59,932 bases of DNA from Rhodospirillales bacterium (GTDB taxonomy: Bacteria; Pseudomonadota; Alphaproteobacteria; Acetobacterales; Acetobacteraceae): NCBI GenBank assembly GCA_025351925.1, contig JANXVC010000119.1, positions 1 through 59,932 on the forward strand, written 5' to 3'. Position 1 is the first letter of the stretch. Every line of letters starts with the position of its first letter. The notes beneath the pieces were generated by a model. That model was not told the DNA's origin and did not search any database. It saw only the letters and a program-made list of their open reading frames with translations. Positions 35,417 through 44,285 of the stretch are shown piece after piece. The translations under genes and the position numbers were made by a program.

Positions 35417-36187
35417 ATGATGGAGCCGCTTGTAGAATCTGGCCCGAAGCCTGGCGCCTCGAAGCCGGGCGCTTCACTGAGGCCCGCCATCCCACTATGG
35501 CGCCAGATTGCCCGTGCTTTGGCGTCCGGCATCGGACCCGGCGGCCTGCAGCCGGGCGACCGCCTGCCCACCGAGGCTCGCCTCGCTGCAGAGCACGGCG
35601 TCAATCGTCATACCGTCCGCCGGGCCATCGAGAGCCTGGTCCGCTCCGGCCTGGTCCGTGTCGAGCAGGGCCGCGGCTCCTTCGTTGCCGAGGACCGGAT
35701 CGACTACGCCGTCCTGTCCCGCACCCGGTTCAGCGAGTGGATACGCCGGCACAACAAGGAGCCGACCGGCCAGGTGCTGCAGGTTCGTGCCATCGCGGCG
35801 ACGGCGCAGATCGCCGTGGGCCTCGGCGTTCCGCGCGGCACGACGGTGGCGCTGTTTGGGCGGCTGGGTATGGCGGACGGCGTGCCGGTCAGCCTCGAAA
35901 GCCATTATTTTCCGATGGCAGCCCGGCCCGGCCTGCTGGAGGCGCTGCGCGTTGCGCCCTCGATCACCGCCGCACTGCACTCGGTCGGCATCGCGGACTA
36001 CCGTCGTCAGGTTACCCGCGTCTCCGCCCGAATGCCTACCGCGACCGAGGCCGGGCTGCTGCAGGTGCCGCGCAGCCGGCCGCTATTGGTATGCGAGAAC
36101 GTGAACGTGGACCTGAACGGCGCCATCGTGGAGTTCGGCGTCTCGCAATATCCCAGCACCCGCGTGCAGGTGATGTTTGAGCCGTGA
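35417..36187 (+). CDS. phnF: phosphonate operon GntR/HutC-family regulator
   Basis: A 256-aa regulator. The winged helix-turn-helix occupies about residues 25-92 (PLWRQIARALASGI, GDRLPTEARLAAEHGVNRHTVRRAIESLVRSGLVRVEQGRGSFVAED), and the UTRA effector domain fills the rest, ending VVEFGVSQYPSTRVQVMFEP-like (IVEFGVSQYPSTRVQV). It is divergent from phnGHIJKLM and probably represses it through the palindrome at 35336-35349, responding to phosphonate or a pathway intermediate. An ATG three bases downstream is an equally good start. Confidence 0.93.
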   Translation: MMEPLVESGPKPGASKPGASLRPAIPLWRQIARALASGIGPGGLQPGDRLPTEARLAAEHGVNRHTVRRAIESLVRSGLVRVEQGRGSFVAEDRIDYAVLSRTRFSEWIRRHNKEPTGQVLQVRAIAATAQIAVGLGVPRGTTVALFGRLGMADGVPVSLESHYFPMAARPGLLEALRVAPSITAALHSVGIADYRRQVTRVSARMPTATEAGLLQVPRSRPLLVCENVNVDLNGAIVEFGVSQYPSTRVQVMFEP

Positions 36188-36546
36188 TGACGGGTCCCGT
36201 GGTTTCTAAAGGAAGGTTTCGGCGCTGATCTGGGCGCCGATCGCATGAGTCTGGTCCAACACCGTCACAATAAGCCTCGAACTCGCCAAACAAGGCGATG
36301 TGACCCTCGCCCAGGATAGCGGCTTTGCGTCGATCCACGTCAGCAAAGGGCCGGGACAGACTCTGCCGGAAATGCGGCCATCGCTGCAAACGCCAGCTTG
36401 ACCTCGTCAGTGGCGGTCACCACAGCTCAGGGTGGGACGGCGTTGACCCGACCTGCAAGCTTGACGTCTCGACGAACCCCCAGCATGGACCGATCATAGG
36501 CCCAACCACGCTCCAGTCGCAGTCGCCTCGGGGATCGCAGCCCTCC
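36188..36546. other. 359-base gap, possible gene remnant
   Basis: Between phnF and the SNF2 helicase gene. A minus-strand frame ending near 36,218 reads as ordinary protein for about 40 residues (ending VLDQTHAIGAQISAETFL) but lacks a proper start and is interrupted. I do not recognise it and take it as a possible decayed gene. The promoter of the helicase gene should be at the right end. Confidence 0.35.
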
Positions 36547-39264
36547 ATGTCTCGCTTTGGCCTCCGCTTGACACCGCACGGCCATCTCCTGCCGGACCAG
36601 GCTGGCGATGCGCCGAGCCTGGACGAGACGATTGCGGCACGCCTGGCCGATGCCTTTGCCCGGGGCAGCGGGCCGGGCCTGCTGCAGCTCGGGGCGGGAG
36701 AGGTAGGGCAGGCGCTGCCGCCGGTGTTGGCTTGGTGGCGCGGTTTTGCGGCGCGCTATGTGACGTCCTTGTGCCTGCACGCGACAAGCGTCAACGAGGA
36801 TCTTGCGTCGCTGCCCGCCCTGGCGGCCATACCCGCGCCACAACCCGCCGAACTCGCAACCCTGGTGCTGACAGCGCCCATGATGCCCGGCTCCGAGTAT
36901 CTGACACCCAATATCCTTCTGGCCCTGTGGGCGGAGTTGGGAGCGGCGGTGTCCACCGGCCTCGCCGCGTCCGGGACGGACCTGCAGGGCTTCCTCAAAG
37001 GCCTGAACCCGGCGTGGAACCTCGTCGGGCGCGTGCACTTTAACTTGGCGGAGAACCGCCGCGACGCGGAGTATCCATTCGCCTTCATGGCGACCTACAC
37101 CACGCAGCTCTCGGCGCAGGCCAGGGCCCAGCACCTTCCTTTGGGCCAGGCGCTGCGCGACTACGCGGGGGCGGCGAACAAGAGCAAGCTCCTGGCGCTG
37201 CTGGTGCCGGTGCAGCGGGCAGCGGCGGCCTGCGCCTGGCTGCGGCCCATGGTGGACGCAGGCGAGATCTTCCATCCGCTGCGCTGGAGCGTCCAGGACG
37301 CCGGGCATTTCCTCGCGAGCGTGCCCGAGCTGGAGGCCGCCGGCGTCGTCGTGCGCATGCCCGCGTCATGGCCGGGGAACCGCCCGCTGCGGCCGCGGGT
37401 GACGGCGGCCGTCGGGACCCGCGCGCCGTCCGCCTTCGGCCTTGGCGGCTTGCTGGATTTCCATGCGGAGATGACGCTGGAGGGCGAGCGGCTGAGCGAG
37501 CAGGAGGTCAACGCGCTGCTCGCTGGGACCGACGCCTTGGTGCTGCTGCGCGGCCACTGGGTCACGGTGGACCGCCAGCGGCTCGGGCGCACCCTGGAGC
37601 GCTTCCGCGCGGCCGAACGGCTTGCCGAGCGGGACGGCCTGACGTTTGCGGAGGCCATGCGCATGCTCGCCGGCGCCGCGATCGGGACGGAGGACGACGA
37701 CACGGCGACGGCCGATTGGTCGCGTGTGACGGCCGGGCCGTGGCTGGCGGAGACGCTGCGGGCACTGCGCACGCCGGACGGCACGGGTGCCGACCCCGGC
37801 CCGGCCCTGCATGGTACGCTCCGGCCCTATCAGAAAATTGGCGTGGAGTGGCTGCGTTTGCTGTCCGGCCTTGGCCTCGGCGCCTGCCTGGCCGACGACA
37901 TGGGGCTCGGCAAGACCATTCAGGTCTTGTCGCTGCTGCTGCAGGCCAAGCGCCGGGACGCTGCAGCGCCAGCAGCGGCGCAGCCGAGCCTGCTGGTCGC
38001 GCCCGCGTCGCTGCTGGACAATTGGATGACCGAGCTGGAGCGGTTCGCCCCCAGCCTGCAGGCTAGGATTGTGCATCCCTCGGCCATGACGGCCGATCAG
38101 CTCAGGCAGTTCACGCCGGACGAGACCGCCGGGTTCGACCTGGTGATCACCAGCTACGGCTCGCTGCTGCGCATCCCCGGCCTGGCACAGGCCACATGGC
38201 GCTTCGCCATTCTGGATGAGGCCCAGGCGATCAAGAACCCGAACGCCAAGCAGACCAAGGCGGCCAAGGCGCTCCAGGCACGGTCCCGGATCGCCCTGAC
38301 GGGCACGCCGGTCGAGAACCACCTGGGCGATCTGTGGTCCATCTTCGACTTCATCAATCCTGGGCTGTTGGGCACCGCGCGGCAGTTCGCGCGCTATGCC
38401 AAGGGCCTCGCTGAACGGGAGCGCAACCCCTACGGCCCGCTCCGCACGCTGGTGCAGCCCTACATCCTACGGCGCATGAAGACCGACAAGTCCGTCATCG
38501 CCGATCTGCCGGACAAGACGGAGGTGACGGCCCATTGCAGCCTGAGCCGCCGGCAGGCAGCGCTCTATGCGCAGGCGGTGCAGGACCTGGCGGACAGCCT
38601 GGCCGAGACCGACGGCATCCAGCGCCGGGGCGTCGTTCTTGCGACGCTGATGCGGCTCAAGCAGATCTGCAACCATCCCTCGCAGTGGCTGGGCGACGAC
38701 GTCTGGGAGGAGGCGGACAGCGGCAAGTGGGCGCGTCTGCGCGAGATCGCCGAGGTGGTGGCGGCCCGGCAGGAGAAGATGCTGGTGTTCACCCAGTTCC
38801 GCGAGATCACCGCCCCGCTCGCTGCCTACCTCGGCGAGATCTTCGGGCGGCCCGGGCTGGTGCTGCACGGCGAGACGCCGGTGAAGCAGCGCCGGGCGCT
38901 GGTGCAGGCGTTCCAGGGCGACGAGGCGATGCCGTTCTTCATCTTGTCCCTGAAGGCCGGCGGGGCCGGGCTGACGCTGACGGCCGCCTCCCACGTCGTG
39001 CACTTCGACCGCTGGTGGAACCCGGCCGTGGAGAACCAGGCCACTGACCGGGCCTTCCGCATCGGCCAGAAAAAGAACGTGCTGGTGCACAAGTTCGTCT
39101 GCCGCGGCACGGTCGAGGAGAAGATCGACGCGCTGATCGAGTCGAAGAAGGGCCTGTCCGACGCGCTGCTGGCCGGGGGCGGCGAGGTCAGCCTGACCGA
39201 GATGAGCAATGACGCCCTGTTGCAGCTGGTCGCGCTTGACCTGAACGCCGCCATGGAGGACTGA
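36547..39264 (+). CDS. SNF2-family helicase
   Basis: A 905-aa Swi2/Snf2 ATPase. The N-terminal part (about 1-400) is the bacterial SNF2-associated region of unknown detail. The helicase core has Walker A at K456 in DDMGLGKT, the DEAQ box at D557-E558 in LDEAQAIKN, the SALTGTPVEN-type motif III (ALTGTPVENHLGDLW), and the C-terminal helicase block with LSLKAGGAGLTLTAASHVVHFDRWWNP and TDRAFRIGQKKNV. It translocates on double-stranded DNA. It is followed after 6 bases by the SWIM gene, its usual partner in bacteria. The start is ATG 36547; the open frame upstream is not protein-like. Confidence 0.92.
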   Translation: MSRFGLRLTPHGHLLPDQAGDAPSLDETIAARLADAFARGSGPGLLQLGAGEVGQALPPVLAWWRGFAARYVTSLCLHATSVNEDLASLPALAAIPAPQPAELATLVLTAPMMPGSEYLTPNILLALWAELGAAVSTGLAASGTDLQGFLKGLNPAWNLVGRVHFNLAENRRDAEYPFAFMATYTTQLSAQARAQHLPLGQALRDYAGAANKSKLLALLVPVQRAAAACAWLRPMVDAGEIFHPLRWSVQDAGHFLASVPELEAAGVVVRMPASWPGNRPLRPRVTAAVGTRAPSAFGLGGLLDFHAEMTLEGERLSEQEVNALLAGTDALVLLRGHWVTVDRQRLGRTLERFRAAERLAERDGLTFAEAMRMLAGAAIGTEDDDTATADWSRVTAGPWLAETLRALRTPDGTGADPGPALHGTLRPYQKIGVEWLRLLSGLGLGACLADDMGLGKTIQVLSLLLQAKRRDAAAPAAAQPSLLVAPASLLDNWMTELERFAPSLQARIVHPSAMTADQLRQFTPDETAGFDLVITSYGSLLRIPGLAQATWRFAILDEAQAIKNPNAKQTKAAKALQARSRIALTGTPVENHLGDLWSIFDFINPGLLGTARQFARYAKGLAERERNPYGPLRTLVQPYILRRMKTDKSVIADLPDKTEVTAHCSLSRRQAALYAQAVQDLADSLAETDGIQRRGVVLATLMRLKQICNHPSQWLGDDVWEEADSGKWARLREIAEVVAARQEKMLVFTQFREITAPLAAYLGEIFGRPGLVLHGETPVKQRRALVQAFQGDEAMPFFILSLKAGGAGLTLTAASHVVHFDRWWNPAVENQATDRAFRIGQKKNVLVHKFVCRGTVEEKIDALIESKKGLSDALLAGGGEVSLTEMSNDALLQLVALDLNAAMED

Positions 39265-39270
39265 ACCGGT

Positions 39271-40440
39271 ATGTCGCGCTACGATGACGGTGAGTGGCCC
39301 GCCTATGTTCCGGTGGCTGAACGCCGCCGCAAGGCCGAGCGTGAGGCGGCGAGGCTGCGCAAGACCGGCCGCGCCCTAACGCCTGTGCGGATCGAGGGCC
39401 GCGCGATCGCCACCACGGCCTGGGGCCGCGCGTGGTGCGACAACCTGGAGGGTTACCGCGACTACGAGAGCCGGCTGCCGCGCGGCCGGACCTATGTGCG
39501 CAACGGCTCGGTCATCGACCTGCAGATCGGGCCGTGCGAGGTCAAGGCGCTGGTCAGCGGATCGTCGATCTACCAGGTCGCGATCGGGATCGCCGCCGTG
39601 CCGGCTGCACGATGGCGGTCCATCCGCGCCGACTGCGCGGGCCGGATCGACTCCCTGGTGGAGCTTCTGCAAGGCCGGCTGTCCAAGGGCGTCATGGAAC
39701 GCATGTGCCGCCAGGGCGCCGGGCTGTTCCCCAAGCCGTCGGAGATCAGGTTTTCCTGCAGCTGCCTGGATCACGCGTCGATGTGCAAGCACGTGGCGGC
39801 GGTGCTGTATGGCGTGGGTGCACGGCTCGATGAAAGCCCCGGGCTGCTGTTCCGGCTGCGGGCCGTCGATGCCGGTGACCTCGTGGCCGATCTCGACGGT
39901 GCGATGCCGGCGTCTAGGCCTGCTGGGAACAGGGTGCTGGCGGCCGACGACGTGTCGGCGCTGTTCGGGCTCGATCTGGCTGGATCAGGCATTGTGGATA
40001 GCGTTGAAAAAGCCGACGCGCTCGATTCTCCACCCGAGCCTGTCGCACCCGCCACTCGGTTCCAGACGAGGCCCAAAGCTGGACGGAGTCGCCAGTCGCG
40101 CGCGGAGCAAAGCCCAGCGGCGGCAATTGACGAGAAACCGTTGCGGGCGGCGCCGGGTGCCTCCAAGAAAAGCGCTGCTGCCCCGCTCGGTGGACCGAGC
40201 CGCCTCGGGAAAAAAGCGGCTGAGGAGGTGGTGGCGGACGTCCTCGCGCGGATCGGGAGAGACCTTGTGATGGGGGTGAACGTCACAACGGCCGGGCCGG
40301 GTACACCGTTTGGCATTACGCGTGGTGTCCAGACCGTTCGTGGTCCCGCTACCGGTTCAAGCATCCAAACTCCGGGACGCAAGGAAACGGTCGGCAGGCC
40401 TTTGAAGAAGCGCAAGGCTACAACCCTAAAGCAACGGTAA
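39271..40440 (+). CDS. SWIM zinc-finger protein, partner of SNF2 helicase
   Basis: A 389-aa protein. The SWIM zinc finger is complete: C163-x-C165 and C172-x-H174 in FSCSCLDHASMCKHVAAVLYGVG. The N-terminal part has WGRAWCDNLEGYRDYESRLPRGRTYVRNGSV. After residue about 245 it becomes low-complexity, rich in Pro, Ala, Ser, Lys and Arg with a basic end (RKETVGRPLKKRK), suggesting a flexible DNA-binding tail. Such SWIM proteins co-occur with SNF2 helicases and probably recruit them to DNA. Confidence 0.88.
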   Translation: MSRYDDGEWPAYVPVAERRRKAEREAARLRKTGRALTPVRIEGRAIATTAWGRAWCDNLEGYRDYESRLPRGRTYVRNGSVIDLQIGPCEVKALVSGSSIYQVAIGIAAVPAARWRSIRADCAGRIDSLVELLQGRLSKGVMERMCRQGAGLFPKPSEIRFSCSCLDHASMCKHVAAVLYGVGARLDESPGLLFRLRAVDAGDLVADLDGAMPASRPAGNRVLAADDVSALFGLDLAGSGIVDSVEKADALDSPPEPVAPATRFQTRPKAGRSRQSRAEQSPAAAIDEKPLRAAPGASKKSAAAPLGGPSRLGKKAAEEVVADVLARIGRDLVMGVNVTTAGPGTPFGITRGVQTVRGPATGSSIQTPGRKETVGRPLKKRKATTLKQR

Positions 40441-40559
40441 GTTCCCGGGTCCGGCGCTCACCACGTGGACCGCGCACGACGACACCAAGGCGGCTGATCA
40501 TGCAACAGGTTCGGCGACCGGCAGCGTCGGTTGACCCAACAGCGCCCTACCCAGCACGC

Positions 40560-40922
40560 TCATCCCCGCCGCATCGCCGCGAGCCGCGGCAGCAGCGCGT
40601 CGGGCACCTCGACCGGCATGCCCAGCACGCGGAACGAATTGGTCTTGCCGTGGACATCGAGGTTGAGGCTCGAGTTCACGCCGCCCTCCAACACCTCGTC
40701 GATTACTAAGTTCAGCGCCCGCAGGTTCGGCAGCACGTAGCGGACCACCCGCGTCGCTCCCCGGTGGCGGAACAGGTCATGCACCCGGTCTTCGGTGACC
40801 TGCGCTAGGATCAACGGCCAGAGCTCGGCGCTGTAGGCGATGACGCTGACATTCAGCCGGTTGCCCTTGTCCCCGGCCCGTCCGTGGGCGATCTCATGCA
40901 GCGGGACCGTGGCGGCGCTCAT
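40560..40922 (-). CDS. AtuA-like small subunit (AtuA C-terminal domain)
   Basis: A 120-aa protein matching the separate small-domain protein that follows AtuA/DUF1446 genes. It begins VPLHEIAHGRAGDKGNRLNVSVIAYSAELWPLI and ends NLVIDEVLEGGVNSSLNLDVHGKTNSFRVLGMPVEVPD. Its ATG overlaps the AtuA stop as ATGA, so the two parts are made together. In Pseudomonas AtuA, part of acyclic terpene catabolism, the same two regions are in one protein. Confidence 0.88.
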   Translation of the reverse strand: MSAATVPLHEIAHGRAGDKGNRLNVSVIAYSAELWPLILAQVTEDRVHDLFRHRGATRVVRYVLPNLRALNLVIDEVLEGGVNSSLNLDVHGKTNSFRVLGMPVEVPDALLPRLAAMRRG

Positions 40923-42298
40923 GCGCAGAACTCGACGCTCGGGCTGACCATGTTGCGCGGCACGAGGTACGACACGGTCCTGATGCGGTTCTGCACCCGT
41001 GAACGCATGCCGCCGCCGCCGGCTGGCCCGCAGCACAGCAGCGCCAGCACCTCCTGCAGGCTCTGCTCGACCGGAAGCCGTTCGGCGCCGGAGACCGCGA
41101 GCCGCATGCGCACCTCGGCAAGCTCCCCGGCCGTCTCCAACGCCAGGCTGCCCTGGTCCGAGTCGAATACGCTCAATGCACCGATCAGGTCGAGGCGCCG
41201 GCGCACCGGGAGCCGCCGCATGTCGATGCGCCGGCCGATCACGTCGGCGGCCAGCCGCGCCCGGGCCATGGCGTTCGGCCCGGCGTAGGAGATCTCGGCC
41301 TCGCCCAGCCAGTCGCCTGGGAACGACACCGTTGCCTTCAGGCTGGGCGGCAGCGGCCAGCCGCGCACGCCGGTTACGCGGACCCGGTCCGGCCCGATCT
41401 CCTCAAGCTTGATGCCAGTAACATCGAGCGTCACATCCGGCGTGAGATAGGCGGCCGGGTCGTGCATCTCATAGAGCACTTGTTCGGTGACGGTCCGCAC
41501 GCTGACCAGCCCGCCGGTGCCGGGCGCCTTGGTCATGACGAAGCTGCCGTCCGCCGAGACCTCGGCGATGGGGAAGCCGATCGCCTCCGGCCGCGGCACG
41601 TCCTTGTAGCCGGGATCGGCGTAGTAGCCGCCGGTGACCTGCGAGCCGCATTCCAGCAGGTGGCCGACCAAGGTGCCGGCGGCGAGGCGGTCCCAATCCT
41701 CCCAGCCCCAGCCGAAATGCGCGGCCAGCGGCCCGAGCGCCAGCGCCGGGTCGGCGACGCGCCCGGTGACGACGATCTGCGCGCCCTGAAGCAGGGCGTC
41801 CGCGATTTGCCGGGCGCCGAGATAGACGTTGGCGGCGACCATTGTGCTGGTTGGGGCAGCGGTGCCGCCGTGCAGCCCGGTGTCACCTTCCCATACTTCG
41901 AGGTCCTGCAGGGTGATCGTCTCGCGGATGTCGTCGCCGAGCACCACGGCGATGCGGATGTCCGGCAGGCCCGCCTCCCGCGCCAGCCGGCGAAGCAGCG
42001 CCGCAGCGGCGGGCGGGTTGGCCGCGCCAAAATTGCCGATGATGGGGATGCCGTTGCGCATGCAGTCCGGAAGCACGGGGCCGACGAGTTCGGCCAGCAG
42101 CGGCTCATACCCTTTGGTGGGATCGTCCCGCCGCGCGACCTGTCCGAGTGCCAGCGTCCGTTCGGCAAGGGTCTCGAACATGATGGCGCCGGGCCGGCCC
42201 GACCGCGCGATGCAGCCTACGACCGAGACCGGCGCGTCGATGCGGTCGCCCGAGAAGCCGGCGCCGCAGCCCATCAAAAACCGATCCTTGTCGGCCAT
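40919..42298 (-). CDS. acyclic terpene utilization AtuA-family protein (DUF1446)
   Basis: A 459-aa DUF1446 protein. It starts FLMGCGAGFSGDRIDAP and contains NFGAANPPAAA, VVLGDDI, the block IVVTGRVADPALALGPLAAHFGW and GHLLECGSQVTGGYYADPGYKD, all marks of the AtuA family. The enzyme activity is not settled; homologues sit in terpene and branched acyl-CoA catabolism clusters. No atuC-F carboxylase genes are near. Translation of the small subunit is coupled to it. Confidence 0.9.
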   Translation of the reverse strand: MADKDRFLMGCGAGFSGDRIDAPVSVVGCIARSGRPGAIMFETLAERTLALGQVARRDDPTKGYEPLLAELVGPVLPDCMRNGIPIIGNFGAANPPAAAALLRRLAREAGLPDIRIAVVLGDDIRETITLQDLEVWEGDTGLHGGTAAPTSTMVAANVYLGARQIADALLQGAQIVVTGRVADPALALGPLAAHFGWGWEDWDRLAAGTLVGHLLECGSQVTGGYYADPGYKDVPRPEAIGFPIAEVSADGSFVMTKAPGTGGLVSVRTVTEQVLYEMHDPAAYLTPDVTLDVTGIKLEEIGPDRVRVTGVRGWPLPPSLKATVSFPGDWLGEAEISYAGPNAMARARLAADVIGRRIDMRRLPVRRRLDLIGALSVFDSDQGSLALETAGELAEVRMRLAVSGAERLPVEQSLQEVLALLCCGPAGGGGMRSRVQNRIRTVSYLVPRNMVSPSVEFCA

Positions 42299-42373
42299 CC
42301 GAACGTTTCCTCCTGGATTTCCGTCGCCACGAGTATCGACAACTCGCAGTACGTCAACAGCGCGCCGCGCGCT

Positions 42374-43447
42374 TCAGGCCAGGCCGATCACGCGGATGAG
42401 GCCGACGCTGATCGCGAGCAGCAGCAGGAGCGAGAGCGTTACGGCCGCCGTCACTCGGCTGCCGACGCGGCCGATCACCCGGACGTCCACGCCGAGCCCG
42501 AGCGCCGCCATCGAGACGACGGTCAGCAGGCCGGCGGTCCGCGCGATCGGCCTTACCGCGAGGTCGGGCACCAGCCCGATGGAGCGCAAGGCGGCGAGTA
42601 GCAGGAAGCCAAGGATGAACCAAGGCACCAGCTTGCGGGCATTGAGGCGCTGGCCGTCCGCCGGCCCGCCGTCTCGACGTAGCCTGGGTGCCAGCAGCGA
42701 AAGCCCGACCACGACAGGCCCGAGCATCAGCACGCGCACGAGCTTGACCAGCGTGCCGATCTGAGTGGCTGCAAGGCCGGCAGGTATGGTGGCGGCCAGC
42801 ACTTGCGGCACTGCGTAAACGGTCAGCCCGGCGAGCACCCCGTACTGGGTGGCTGTGAGGCCCAAAGGCAGTATCAGCAGCGGCAGGCCCAGTACCATCA
42901 GCACGCCCAGGATCGCCGTAAACGAGATGGACGAGGCAATGTCGTCGCTGTCCGCCCCGATCACCGGCGCAACGGCCGCGATGGCGGAGTTGCCGCAGAT
43001 CGAGTTGCCGCAGGCGATAAGGATCGAGATACGCGCCGGCAGGCCGAGCGCCCGGCTGATGCCGTAGCTCGCCGTGATCGCGACAGCCACCGTCGCGACG
43101 ATGGCGCCGAGCAGCAGGGGACCTGAAGCGACGATGGTGGAAAGGCTGACAGAGGCGCCGAGCAGCGCTACAGCGATCTCCAGGAGTTGCTTGGCGCTGA
43201 ACGCGACGCCGGCCCGCCAGCGTGCTCCCGGCTCCCAAAGGGTGCGCAGCCCCATTCCGAGCAGAATTGCAACCACCAACGCCTCAACATAAGGGTGCCC
43301 AAACGCGCGCTCCTCAAGGCCCTGGGCTCCCAGTGATGCGAGCGTGACGGCAACGGATAGCGCAATGCCAGGCAACAGGGTTGAGAGGCGACCCGGCGCC
43401 GCGATCCCTGCGCCACTGGTGTCCGAAGTCTTAGCGCCGTGCTGCAC
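42374..43447 (-). CDS. YeiH-family putative sulfate exporter
   Basis: A 357-aa integral membrane protein of the YeiH/Cons_hypoth698 family with about 11 hydrophobic helices. Family blocks include KQLLEIAVALLGASVSLSTI, ISILIACGNSICGNSAIAAVAPVIGADSDDIA and FILGFLLLAALRSIG, ending ALGLGVDVRVIGRVGSR. Homologues are proposed to export sulfate or related anions, often near sulfonate or sulfite genes. No such genes are here. Transport substrate is uncertain. Confidence 0.9.
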   Translation of the reverse strand: MQHGAKTSDTSGAGIAAPGRLSTLLPGIALSVAVTLASLGAQGLEERAFGHPYVEALVVAILLGMGLRTLWEPGARWRAGVAFSAKQLLEIAVALLGASVSLSTIVASGPLLLGAIVATVAVAITASYGISRALGLPARISILIACGNSICGNSAIAAVAPVIGADSDDIASSISFTAILGVLMVLGLPLLILPLGLTATQYGVLAGLTVYAVPQVLAATIPAGLAATQIGTLVKLVRVLMLGPVVVGLSLLAPRLRRDGGPADGQRLNARKLVPWFILGFLLLAALRSIGLVPDLAVRPIARTAGLLTVVSMAALGLGVDVRVIGRVGSRVTAAVTLSLLLLLAISVGLIRVIGLA

Positions 43448-43586
43448 GAAAAATCTCTCCTGGCCGTAGCAGGAAATATGCGCCAGCGAGGCAATTCAGG
43501 CCAATACATTCTCCATTACGGCCGATAAGCAGGAATTAAGTTCCGCAAACTCGCCTGCGGCGTTTGATCGCCAATCCAGCAGCCGG

Positions 43587-43826
43587 TCAGCCTAAAGCGG
43601 CATAGAGGCGCTTGGAGAACTCTGCGAAGTTGCCGAGCTTCTCAAGAATGCCGGGATCAAAGTAAACCGCCCGCGCCGCGACAACGCCGACCACGAGCGC
43701 CCAGAACATGCCGACGCCCGAACGCCGCAGCAGCCTGCCTGGATCGGCCCGGCCGGTCAGCGCGGGCGTGTCCCACAGGCGACGCGCAACCGGCTCCCCG
43801 AATGGTTCGAACTGGGCGTCGTGCAT
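43587..43826 (-). CDS. hypothetical single-helix membrane protein
   Basis: A 79-aa frame from Met 43826 (an upstream ATG at 43889 gives 100 aa). It has a polar N-terminus, one hydrophobic helix (VGMFWALVVGVVAARAVYF) and a short charged end. I do not recognise a family. It may be a small membrane protein, and there is nothing beyond composition to support it. Confidence 0.4.
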   Translation of the reverse strand: MHDAQFEPFGEPVARRLWDTPALTGRADPGRLLRRSGVGMFWALVVGVVAARAVYFDPGILEKLGNFAEFSKRLYAALG

Positions 43827-43889
43827 AATATCCACCACCGGCGAGAAGAAACAGGCCGTGTATATGTCGCGTAAAAGGCGAAACCGCAA

Positions 43890-44285
43890 TAAACGCGGAT
43901 TGCTATTTTCTCGGACAACTTAGACTGTTATTCTCCGCTACCGCTCCAAAAGGGTATTTCAGTCTTTCTTGGGCTTTGGGGCGCGCGTGCAGGATAAACC
44001 GGCCGCGGCAGCGCAGTGCCGACTTGCCGCGTCGCAGTCAGGGCAGGGCCGCCGGGCGGTCCTGGAACTCCGCAGGAGCAAGCCCAGCACTCCCTCGTCC
44101 ACCGCGAGCGGCGCAATGCCGGGCAACACGCCACCGGCATTAAGCCACCCGGCCCTCATGCACGCAGCCCTGGCGGTGGATGAGAGCGTGGGCTGAGGAG
44201 GTCAGCCATTGCCTTCTGCTGCGTCGCTTGCCAGCCTACCCCTCCAACGTTTCGCAACAATGCGGATAGGGATCGGGAGGGCACC
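43890..44285. other. 396-base region upstream of the lactate permease
   Basis: It must contain the lldP promoter; a GGAGG ribosome site is at 44276-44280, just before the ATG. A minus-strand frame at 43,959-44,159 has a small Cys cluster (PCPDC and further Cys) and a Lys-rich end, but it has no other support. No repeats or RNA gene were seen. Confidence 0.4.

Noticed and set aside
43959-44159. Small Cys-containing minus-strand frame of 66 codons
   Set aside because: One PCPDC cluster and a Lys-rich tail are not enough; there is no ribosome site or neighbour supporting it.
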